Of a DNA stretch of 64,000 nt, positions 57,136-64,000 are shown piece by piece (the first letter of the stretch is position 1; every line of letters starts with the position of its first letter). The DNA is from Variovorax paradoxus (GTDB taxonomy: Bacteria; Pseudomonadota; Gammaproteobacteria; Burkholderiales; Burkholderiaceae_C): NCBI RefSeq assembly GCF_018614955.1, contig NZ_JAGGNV010000003.1, forward strand, positions 186,001 to 250,000, read 5' to 3'. The notes under the pieces were generated by a model. It made no database searches, had not been told where the DNA came from, and saw nothing but the letters and a program-made list of their open reading frames with translations. Both the position numbers and the translations under genes were made by a program.

Positions 57136-57171
57136 TTCACCCGAGCGCTGGGTAAGCCACCGGCATCCCCA

Positions 57172-58050
57172 TTGATCAATTTCGGACGAAGATACTCAGC
57201 GGAACGGCTCCTGAAGAGTGCGGTCTTCACCAAGCTTTTCTTCCCGCTGTTCACACAGCGGGCGGCCGAAAAGTATCCGCAGTTCGTCGTCTTTTCCTCC
57301 GACCTGATCGGCCAGGGCATCAACCTGTACGGCTACTGGGAGCACGAGGAACTCGCGGCGCTGGCGCAGTGGCTGAAGGACCACCATGTCGTCGGGGGCG
57401 CGATGCTCGATGTGGGAGCGAACATCGGCAACCACAGCGTCTTTCTCGCCCGGCACTTCGACGTCGTCCACGCGGTGGAGCCTTCTCCTAGGACCTTCGG
57501 CGTGCTCCTGATGAATGCTTCGCTGGCTTCCAATATCCAGTGCCATCAGATCGCGGCGTCGGACAGGAACGGGTTGGCCGCATTCCGCCTGGAGACCGTG
57601 AACGTCGGGTACTCCCGCATCGTCGACGCCCCGCTGAGCGACAGCACCATCCAGGTGAGGTGCTGGAAGCTGGACGACTATTTCCAGGAAGTGAAGGACA
57701 TCCGCCTGGTCAAGATCGATGTCGAGGGGCACGAAGCGCAGGCCATCAAGGGCATGGAAGGAATCCTGCGCAAATGCTCGCCCGTCGTCGTGTTCGAACA
57801 GCACTTCAGCGCGTTCAAGGACGGCAAGTCGGAGGCGATCGAGCTGCTCAAGGAGAACGGCTACACGGAGTTCTACTTCGTCGACAGGGTTCCTTCGACG
57901 CAACGGGGAGGACGTACGTCCAAGCTCTGGTTCTTTCTCTGTTCGCTCCTCATGGGCTTCAGGCTTGTCGTCAAGAAGCGGACGGAGTTGGAGCCGGCCT
58001 TCTACGAGATGCTGATAGCCAAGAAGGCGGTCGTCACCAGTCTTCCTTGA
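57172..58050 (+). CDS. FkbM-family SAM-dependent methyltransferase
   Basis: A 292-residue methyltransferase. Motif I is MLDVGANIGNHSVFLAR (about residues 80-96), the acidic end of strand 2 is AVEPSPRTF, and the FkbM hallmark is RLVKIDVEGHEAQAIKGME. A hydrophobic stretch near the C terminus (LWFFLCSLLMGFRLVV) could associate with membrane. The only early start in frame is a TTG at 57172, with no strong ribosome-binding site, so the true start may differ. Codon use and GC appear lower than in neighbouring genes. FkbM enzymes methylate sugars or glycans, but no glycosyltransferase lies nearby. The 3' end overlaps the convergent permease gene by 17 bases. Confidence 0.8.
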   Translation: MINFGRRYSAERLLKSAVFTKLFFPLFTQRAAEKYPQFVVFSSDLIGQGINLYGYWEHEELAALAQWLKDHHVVGGAMLDVGANIGNHSVFLARHFDVVHAVEPSPRTFGVLLMNASLASNIQCHQIAASDRNGLAAFRLETVNVGYSRIVDAPLSDSTIQVRCWKLDDYFQEVKDIRLVKIDVEGHEAQAIKGMEGILRKCSPVVVFEQHFSAFKDGKSEAIELLKENGYTEFYFVDRVPSTQRGGRTSKLWFFLCSLLMGFRLVVKKRTELEPAFYEMLIAKKAVVTSLP

Positions 58051-60565
58051 CCGCCAGCACCGCATCGCGCGCGGCCGCCGCGCGGCCCGCCAGCCAGGCG
58101 GTGACGGTGCCGGCCGCCACCACCGCGGCGCACAGCGCGGCCAGGCGCGCCCACGGCACCAGCAGGTCCATGGTCCAGTGGAAGCTCTGCGGGTTGACCA
58201 CGTGCACCAGCACCACCGAGACCGCGAGCCCGAGCACCAGGCCGGCCAGCGCGCCGATGGCGGTCCACGCCGCGCCTTCGCCGGCCACCACCGCGAGCAC
58301 CTGGGCGCGCGTGAAGCCCAGGTGCGCGAGCAGCCCGAACTCCTTGCGCCGCGCCAGCACCTGCGCGCTGAAGCTGGCCGCGATGCCGAACAGGCCGATG
58401 CCGATCGCCACCGCCTGCAGCCAGTAGGTGACGGCGAAGCTGCGGTCGAAGATGCGCAGCGAGGTCGCGCGCAGCTGGCCGACGGAGGCGATCTCGATCG
58501 GCTCGGCGGCGGCGGCCGCGCGCACCGCCCGCTGCACCTGCGCCTCCGATGCATCCGGCGCAAGCCACAGCGAGATGTCGCTCACGCTGCGGTCGCCGGT
58601 CAGGCGCTCGAAGTCGCGCGCATCCATGGTGATGGCGCCGAACTGCCGCACGTAGTCGCGCCACACGCCGGCGACGAAGAAGCGCTGGCCGCCGCCGAAG
58701 GCCCTGGCCAGCGCTTCGAACTCCGTGCCCGGCTTCGCGCCGTAGAGCTCGACCATCGCCTCGCTGACATAGATGCGGATCTGTCCTGCGGGCACCGGCA
58801 GTGCTGCACCGAGCAAGGGCAATGAGCGCGATGCTTCATCCTCCATGTTGCGCGAGATCAGCGTGACCGCCGGCCGCGTCGGATCGAGCAGCAGCGCGCG
58901 CGTGCGCAGCGTGCCGGTGCGCGCCACGCCGGGCAACTGCGCGAGCGCCTGCACGAAGGCCGGCGTGAAGGCGGCCTGCTCGCTCTGGCTCGAGCTGCCG
59001 GCCGTGGCGCTGCGTACATAGAGATCGGCCGGCAGCACCACGTCGAGCCAGCGCGTGACCGACTCGCGAAAGCTTGCGACCATCACCGTGAGCGCCACCG
59101 CGAGGCTCAGGCTGGCGACCACGCCGCTGACGGCCACCGCCGCCGTGCCGCGCATGCGCCGGGCGCGCTCGATCGCGAGCATCGGCAGCACGCGGCGTTC
59201 GAACAGCGGTGCGAGCCGGTCGTAGAGCAGCGCGATCAGCCAGGGCAGGGCGGCGATGCCGCCGACCAGCAGGAAGCCCACCGAGAGATAGGCCGCGATC
59301 GGGATGCCGAAGACCGCCGGCGCCGTCGCCAGCCCCGCACCGGCCGCGATCAGCAGCAGCGCCAGATTGTGCGCGCCGCTTTGCGCAGGCGCGGCGCCCA
59401 GGCCCTTGAGCGTCTGCGCCTCGGGCAGCGCCTGGGCGGCGCGCGCGGGCCACCAGCCACCGACCGCCGCGGCAAGCAGGCCGAGGCCGCCGTAGAGCAG
59501 CGCGGCAGCCGAGCTCCAGCGCAAGGTCGGTGCCACGCCTTCGAAATAGCCGCCGCCAAGGTCGCCGCCCAGCACGCGCAGCGCGAAGGCCGCGAGCGCG
59601 GTGCCGAGCGCAATGCCGGCGACGCTGCCGATGAGGCCCAGCACCAGCGATTCGGCCAGCACCAGCCGCAACCGCTCGCGCGGCGTGAGGCCCAGCACGC
59701 CCAGCAAGGCGAACTGCTGCGCGCGCTTGGCGACGCTGAGCGCCAGCACCGAGAACACCAGGAAGGCGCCGGTGAACAAGGCCACCAGCGCGAGCACCGT
59801 GAGGTTCACGCGGTAGGCGCGCGAGAGATTGCTCACGCGCTCGGCCGCATCGCCAGGTTCGGCGATCCGGATGCCGGCGGGCCAGCCCTGCGACGCCTGC
59901 AGCGAACGGATGAAGGCCGCGCGGTCGATGCCGGGCGCGAGCCGCAGGTCGATGCGCGTGAGCTGGCCGGCACGGCCGAAGAGATCTTGCGCGGCGCCGA
60001 TGTCCATCACCGCCAGCGCGCTGCCGCCGGCCGCCACCTGGCCGGCCACGCGCAGTGCGTGCTGCTGCGCGCCGATGCGCAACTGCACCGTGGTCGCCGT
60101 TTCGCCGAGCGCGGTGCGCGCAGCGGCATTGAGGAACAGCGTGTCCGGCGCGAACAGCGCGAAGCGGTCGGCGTCCTTCGCCGGCTGCGGCATCAGCGCG
60201 GGCGCGATCGTGGGCAGCACCAGTGCATCGACGCCGATCACGCGCAGCGCGATGCGGCGCCCATCGCCCGCGAGCGCCACGGCCTGCGATTCGAGCACCG
60301 GGCTGGCCAGCGTCACCTGCGGATGCTGCGCCACGCGCGCGAACACGGCCTCGTCGAAGCCGCCTTGCGCCGCGCGCAGCTCCAGGTCCGGCTGGCCGTT
60401 GACCGAGCGCACGGCGCTCGCGAACTCGTCGAGCGCCGACGCGTTGATGAGTTGCACCGAGAAGGCCAGCGCCACGCCCAGCATCACCGCGAGCACGGCG
60501 GCCGCGTTGCGCCAGGGATGGTGGCGCAGTTCCTGCCAGGAAAAGGTACGAAGAAGCGCTCGCAT
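58034..60565 (-). CDS. FtsX/MacB-like ABC transporter permease (large, AttF/AttG-type)
   Basis: An 843-residue inner-membrane protein with two FtsX-type units, each of about four helices, and two large periplasmic domains (about residues 45-240 and 510-690). Helix groups are at about 15-37, 250-375, 420-490 and 720-830. Such permeases move lipids or lipoproteins or couple ATP hydrolysis to periplasmic work, and need a separate ATPase. None is adjacent: the upstream gene encodes a sigma factor. AttH-like lipocalins are the usual partner, and one lies at 47787-48830 on the same strand. The start at 60565 (MRALLRTFSW) is typical. Confidence 0.85.
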   Translation of the reverse strand: MRALLRTFSWQELRHHPWRNAAAVLAVMLGVALAFSVQLINASALDEFASAVRSVNGQPDLELRAAQGGFDEAVFARVAQHPQVTLASPVLESQAVALAGDGRRIALRVIGVDALVLPTIAPALMPQPAKDADRFALFAPDTLFLNAAARTALGETATTVQLRIGAQQHALRVAGQVAAGGSALAVMDIGAAQDLFGRAGQLTRIDLRLAPGIDRAAFIRSLQASQGWPAGIRIAEPGDAAERVSNLSRAYRVNLTVLALVALFTGAFLVFSVLALSVAKRAQQFALLGVLGLTPRERLRLVLAESLVLGLIGSVAGIALGTALAAFALRVLGGDLGGGYFEGVAPTLRWSSAAALLYGGLGLLAAAVGGWWPARAAQALPEAQTLKGLGAAPAQSGAHNLALLLIAAGAGLATAPAVFGIPIAAYLSVGFLLVGGIAALPWLIALLYDRLAPLFERRVLPMLAIERARRMRGTAAVAVSGVVASLSLAVALTVMVASFRESVTRWLDVVLPADLYVRSATAGSSSQSEQAAFTPAFVQALAQLPGVARTGTLRTRALLLDPTRPAVTLISRNMEDEASRSLPLLGAALPVPAGQIRIYVSEAMVELYGAKPGTEFEALARAFGGGQRFFVAGVWRDYVRQFGAITMDARDFERLTGDRSVSDISLWLAPDASEAQVQRAVRAAAAAEPIEIASVGQLRATSLRIFDRSFAVTYWLQAVAIGIGLFGIAASFSAQVLARRKEFGLLAHLGFTRAQVLAVVAGEGAAWTAIGALAGLVLGLAVSVVLVHVVNPQSFHWTMDLLVPWARLAALCAAVVAAGTVTAWLAGRAAAARDAVLAVKEDW

Positions 60566-60590
60566 GGAGCTTGCGATTCTGCGCGCTCGC

Positions 60591-61832
60591 TCAAAGCCGT
60601 TCGGCTTGCGCGGCCAGGTAGGCGCGCACCGCCGGGCTGGTGCTGAGGCCGGCCGCGCGCGCATAGGCCTCGCGGGCTGCGGCCGGCTCGCCGGTGCCGC
60701 CGAGCAGGTGGGCGCGCGCGGCCCAGTAGGGCTGATAGCTCGCGACTTCTGCGATGGCGATGGCATCGAGCGCCTGCAGGCCCGCGGCCGGGCCTTCGGC
60801 GATCGCCACCGCGCAGGCACGGCTCACGCGGGCGCCGATGCTCGGGCGCCATGCGAGCAGCCCGTCGTAGAGCGCGACCAGCGCATCGGGCGGAACCTGC
60901 GCGCCCAACCGGCGCGCGCAGTGGGCCGACTGGATCGCGGCTTCCATCTGGTAGGCACCAAGCGACTTCAGGGCCGCTGCATGCTGCAGCACCTGTTCGG
61001 CCTCTTGGCGCATCGCATGATTCCAGCGCGCAATGTCCTGCACGTCGAGCGGCACGTAGTCGCCGCCTGCGCCGCGCCGGGCGGCGGCACGGCTCTCGCA
61101 GAACAGCATCAGGGCCAGCAGCCCATGCGGCTCGGGCTCGCGCGGCATCAGGCCGCACAGGATGCGGCACAGCTCGATGGCTTCGCCGGTGAGGCCGCGC
61201 TGCGCCGCGTCGGCGCCGTCGACGTCGTCCCAGCCGGTGCCGTAGGCCGCGTAGATGCCATCGAGCACGTCCTGCAGCCGCTGCGCCAGATCGCGCGTCT
61301 GCGGAAATTCGAACGGAATGCCGGCCGCGCGAATGCGTGCCTTGGCCCGCACCAGGCGCTGGCCGAGCGTGGAGGGCGCGACCAGAAAGGCGCCCGCCAT
61401 GCGCGCCGCATCGAGCCCGAGCACGGTCTGCAGCATCAGCGGCGCGCGCGCCGCGGCGTCGATGGCCGGGTGCGCGCAGACGAAGAAAAGGCGCAAGCGC
61501 TCGTCGGGCACGGCGTCGCCGCCGGAAGTGTCGGCGGCGAATTCGTCGGCCAGCAGGAGCAGGCTCTGCGCGGCCTCGTCCTGCACGCGGCGGTGGCGCC
61601 ACGCATCGAGGGTGCGGTTGCGCGCCACGCTGAGCAGCCAGGCCTCGGGCTGGTCGGGAATGCCTTCGTGCGGCCAGCGCTCGAGGGCGCGCGCGAAAGC
61701 ATCGGCCAGCGCATCTTCCGACGCGGCGATGTCGCGCGTGCGCGCCGAGAGGATCGCGACCAGCCGGCCATAGGACTGGCGCGCGGCCTTCTCGGCAGCC
61801 TCGTGCGCCGCGTGGATTGACGGGCCCGTCAC
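60591..61832 (-). CDS. ECF-type RNA polymerase sigma factor with long C-terminal domain (DUF6596-like)
   Basis: A 413-residue sigma-70-family protein. Region 2 spans about residues 12-85 (ASEDALADAFARALERWP and EAWLLSVARNRTLDAWRHRR) and region 4 about 120-180 (MLQTVLGLDAARMAGAFLVAPSTLGQRLVRAK). A long helical, TPR-like C-terminal domain follows, typical of sigma factors paired with YCII/DGPF proteins. The start is a GTG at 61832 overlapping the YCII stop as GTGA, so translation is coupled. No anti-sigma factor is visible; the C-terminal domain and the YCII protein may take that role. Confidence 0.88.
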   Translation of the reverse strand: MTGPSIHAAHEAAEKAARQSYGRLVAILSARTRDIAASEDALADAFARALERWPHEGIPDQPEAWLLSVARNRTLDAWRHRRVQDEAAQSLLLLADEFAADTSGGDAVPDERLRLFFVCAHPAIDAAARAPLMLQTVLGLDAARMAGAFLVAPSTLGQRLVRAKARIRAAGIPFEFPQTRDLAQRLQDVLDGIYAAYGTGWDDVDGADAAQRGLTGEAIELCRILCGLMPREPEPHGLLALMLFCESRAAARRGAGGDYVPLDVQDIARWNHAMRQEAEQVLQHAAALKSLGAYQMEAAIQSAHCARRLGAQVPPDALVALYDGLLAWRPSIGARVSRACAVAIAEGPAAGLQALDAIAIAEVASYQPYWAARAHLLGGTGEPAAAREAYARAAGLSTSPAVRAYLAAQAERL

Positions 61833-62185
61833 ATCTCGGGTGCGTAGAACACCGGACGCACCTCGACGCCGCCGGTGGTGGCGCAGGGCGCGCGCGCGGC
61901 CCACTCGAGCGCGGCGTCGAGGTCGGGCACCTCGATCACGAAGTAGCCCCCGAGCTGCTCCTTGGTGTCGGCGAAGGGGCCGTCCTGCACTTGCCGCTTG
62001 TCGCCGCGCACGCGCAGCGTGGTGCCGGTCATCGGCGGATGCAGGCCGTGGCCGTTCTGCACGATGCCCGCCTGGCGGATCGCGCCGACGTAGTCCATCC
62101 AGCCGGCGCGGTAGGCCTGTGCCGCCGCCTCGTCGCGCTGGTCGAACTCGGATTGGGGTTGATAGAACAACAGCATGTATTGCAT
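61829..62185 (-). CDS. YCII/DGPF-domain protein
   Basis: A 118-residue ferredoxin-like-fold protein of the YciI family. The DGPF signature appears in VQDGPFADTKEQLGGYFVIE, and MQYMLLFYQ is the standard start. Such proteins are regularly encoded directly before a long sigma factor of the type found here, and a regulatory partnership is presumed. The start at 62185 is chosen from the conserved N terminus. Confidence 0.9.
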   Translation of the reverse strand: MQYMLLFYQPQSEFDQRDEAAAQAYRAGWMDYVGAIRQAGIVQNGHGLHPPMTGTTLRVRGDKRQVQDGPFADTKEQLGGYFVIEVPDLDAALEWAARAPCATTGGVEVRPVFYAPEM

Positions 62186-62419
62186 GGGGAAGCTCCGTTC
62201 TTGAAAAGAAAGACGTCGAGCAGGATCGCTCAACCCAATGACGGCCGGCAATAAGGCATTTCGACAGCGGCCTGTGCAGTATTTGCGAATAGCGAAGTAG
62301 TTCGGCAGGAACGTTGCGAGCTGTGTACATACATATAGAAACACAAACAAACAACAAATAACATCGCGCCCGTTTCGCCGTCACACCAAGCACGGCGCGG
62401 GTTTTCAAGAGGGTTGGGA
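62186..62419. promoter_or_regulatory. Divergent intergenic region with an AT-richer core
   Basis: This 234-base gap separates the YCII gene and the DUF11 protein gene. The stretch at about 62320-62365 is markedly A-rich for this genome, with TACATACATATAG and AAACAAACAACAAATAAC, and probably contains the promoter of the DUF11 gene. I cannot place -35/-10 boxes with confidence. No ORF is supported. Confidence 0.4.
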
Positions 62420-64000
62420 ATGCTCCGAATTTTCAAAGGGCCGATCGGTCGGTTCAGCCGCCGCATGGCTGTTTCGTTCCTCTTCGCGATGGCGGGGGCG
62501 GCGCAGGCGCAGCTGACGATCTCGTCGGTGACCGACACGCCCGATCCGGTTTCGGCGGGGGGCACCGTGACCTACACGGTGGGGATCAGTGAAGTCAACG
62601 GCCTGCCGGTCACCGGCGGTGCTTTCAGCTTCGACGTTCCGGCCAACGGCGTGTACGCCGGTCCGGGCAGCTTTCCGCCCGGCGTGTCGTGCGCGGGGAT
62701 GGCTGCCAACCAGGCCGGGCCGGGCACCTTGAGCTGTACCGGCGTCAACCTCACTGCAAACCAGACGGCGCTGATTTCGTTCCTGGTCCGTTCGACGACC
62801 ACTGCCGCGGGCTCGATGCAGGTCACGGCCACGGTTCCAGGCGGCTCCCAGAGCCAGTCGACCACGGTCAATGCCGGCGCCGACCTCAGCGCCACCATCA
62901 CCGGTCCCGCGACCGCGCCTGCAGGCAGCACGCAGGTGTTCCAGATCCGTGTCGACAACCTGGGCCCGGATGCATCGCCGGGCTCGACGCTGAGTTACTC
63001 GATTCCCCCCGGCTTCACGATTCCGACGCCGCCGGCCGGCTGTTCGATCGGCGGCTCGACGCTCACCTGCACGGTCGGCGCTCTGGCGCTGAATGCGAAC
63101 AGGATCTTTTCGGTCAGCGGCGTCGTCTCGGCCGGTAACGGCTCGACGCTGACCCATGCGGCATCGGTCACGGCCGGCGGCGGCGTGGGCGATGGGGTCT
63201 CGACCAACAACTCGGCCACGTTCAACACCTCGGTGACGCCGGGCAGCGCGATCTCGGTCGACAAGACCAAATCGGTGCCCGACCCCGTGGTGACGGGCAG
63301 CGATTTCAACTTCCTGCTCGATGCGCGCTACAGCGGCGACTATCCCGCAGGCGTGCAACTGACCGATCCGATCCCCGCCAACTTCTGCGTGGTGGGGCCG
63401 ACGAACTTCACGTCGGGCGCCTGGACTTGCACCGCGTCGAGCAGCTGCCCCACGGCAGGCGCCACGCTGTCGTGCACGCGCAGCGGCAGCGGCGCCGCCG
63501 GCTACAACCAGACGCTCGGCATCGTGACGGTGCCGGTGCGTGCGCTGACGCCGATCGTCGGCGTCAACAACACCGCGACCGTGTCGGCGCCCGGCGTGAC
63601 ATCGGCCAACGGCACGGTGGCCACCACGGTGACCGATCCGATCTCCGACCTGCGCGCCAACAAGAGCAAGAGCTGGCCGCAGGCGGCGATTCCGGTCAAC
63701 CAGGTCTTCGACTACGGGCTCTCGACCACCAACCTCGGGCCGACCGCCTTCCCCGCCACCGGCACCATCACGCTGACGGACAACCTGCCTGCCGGGCTGC
63801 AGGTCAACAGCATCTCTGCGCCTGCCGGATTCGCCTGCGTGCCGAGCGGCGCGCTGCCGCTCGCAGGTCCCGCGACCATCACCTGCACCAGCACCAACGT
63901 CGCGCTCGGGGTCAACGCGACCACGCCCCTGATCACGGTGAACGCGCAGGCAACGACCACGGGCGCGACGCTGACCAACAACATGTGCGTCAGCAGCGCC
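62420..64000 (+). CDS. Secreted DUF11-repeat protein, C terminus beyond window
   Basis: The 527 visible codons encode a signal peptide (RRMAVSFLFAMAGAAQAQ, cleavage after AQA) and then at least four related beta-sandwich repeats of about 100-120 residues, each opening with a PxPVxxG-type strand (DTPDPVSAGGTVTYTV, ATAPAGSTQVFQIRV, SVPDPVVTGSDFNFLL, AAIPVNQVFDYGL). Three of them contain a VxxNLGP or similar DUF11 turn. Each repeat carries a cysteine pair, probably a disulfide. Gly, Thr and Ser dominate. Such proteins in beta-proteobacteria are surface or exported proteins, often ending in an IPTL-CTERM sorting signal, which cannot be checked here. GAGGG lies before the ATG. Confidence 0.85.
   Translation, partial: MLRIFKGPIGRFSRRMAVSFLFAMAGAAQAQLTISSVTDTPDPVSAGGTVTYTVGISEVNGLPVTGGAFSFDVPANGVYAGPGSFPPGVSCAGMAANQAGPGTLSCTGVNLTANQTALISFLVRSTTTAAGSMQVTATVPGGSQSQSTTVNAGADLSATITGPATAPAGSTQVFQIRVDNLGPDASPGSTLSYSIPPGFTIPTPPAGCSIGGSTLTCTVGALALNANRIFSVSGVVSAGNGSTLTHAASVTAGGGVGDGVSTNNSATFNTSVTPGSAISVDKTKSVPDPVVTGSDFNFLLDARYSGDYPAGVQLTDPIPANFCVVGPTNFTSGAWTCTASSSCPTAGATLSCTRSGSGAAGYNQTLGIVTVPVRALTPIVGVNNTATVSAPGVTSANGTVATTVTDPISDLRANKSKSWPQAAIPVNQVFDYGLSTTNLGPTAFPATGTITLTDNLPAGLQVNSISAPAGFACVPSGALPLAGPATITCTSTNVALGVNATTPLITVNAQATTTGATLTNNMCVSSA

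Overview
The window looks like a chromosomal segment of a Comamonadaceae betaproteobacterium, most likely Variovorax or a close relative. This rests on uniformly high GC, a 14-gene nuo cluster preceded by tpiA-secG-tRNA-Leu(GAG) and followed by a DUF2818 gene, and intergenic hairpin repeats of a kind I remember from Variovorax/Acidovorax genomes. The genus is an inference from gene order and protein style; no search was run. No CRISPR array, rRNA, insertion sequence, integrase or phage gene is visible.

Layout. (1) 1-2307: nitrate acquisition. A nitrate-type ABC substrate-binding protein (cut by the window start) lies behind a 318-base leader carrying stacked hairpins and a strong intrinsic terminator, next to a NIT-ANTAR antiterminator gene that should read that leader. 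(2) 2392-12572: housekeeping genes (tsaD, an esterase, hsp20, an orphan substrate-binding protein with an aminotransferase, rpsO-pnp, a quinone oxidoreductase, tpiA, secG). (3) 12692-28633: tRNA-Leu, complete nuoABCDEFGHIJKLMN, DUF2818, a NUDIX hydrolase and DUF1178. (4) 28643-35404: an MsbA-type ABC exporter divergent from a MarR-controlled tripartite EmrAB/outer-membrane-factor efflux operon whose promoter holds a perfect 18-bp palindrome. (5) 35575-41184: a livGFJHM-type ABC importer plus an SMP-30/gluconolactonase. (6) 41206-47759: a LysR regulator divergent from an operon of SDR dehydrogenase, TRAP transporter (DctP-Q-M) and split transketolase, a carbohydrate/polyol utilisation module without a recognisable kinase.

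(7) 47787-57135 is the most unusual part: an AttH/CrtC-like lipocalin, a cysteine-synthase-like enzyme, a DipZ-type CcdA-TlpA fusion, a histidine kinase, an Ohr/OsmC peroxidase, a divergent OmpR-type response regulator, a second TlpA-like thioredoxin followed by a tiny ORF, DUF2182 and DUF1326. Almost every product carries cysteine motifs or handles thiols and disulfides. Two nearly identical 15-bp direct-repeat sites (GTAT repeated at 10-bp spacing) lie upstream of the Ohr gene and upstream of the second TlpA gene, with a weaker copy before the kinase. I read this as a two-component-controlled envelope thiol/oxidant defence island, and it is the best candidate here for an undescribed system.

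(8) 57172-64000: an FkbM methyltransferase, a large FtsX-type permease with no ATPase beside it, a sigma factor/YCII pair, and the start of a large secreted DUF11-repeat protein cut by the window end.
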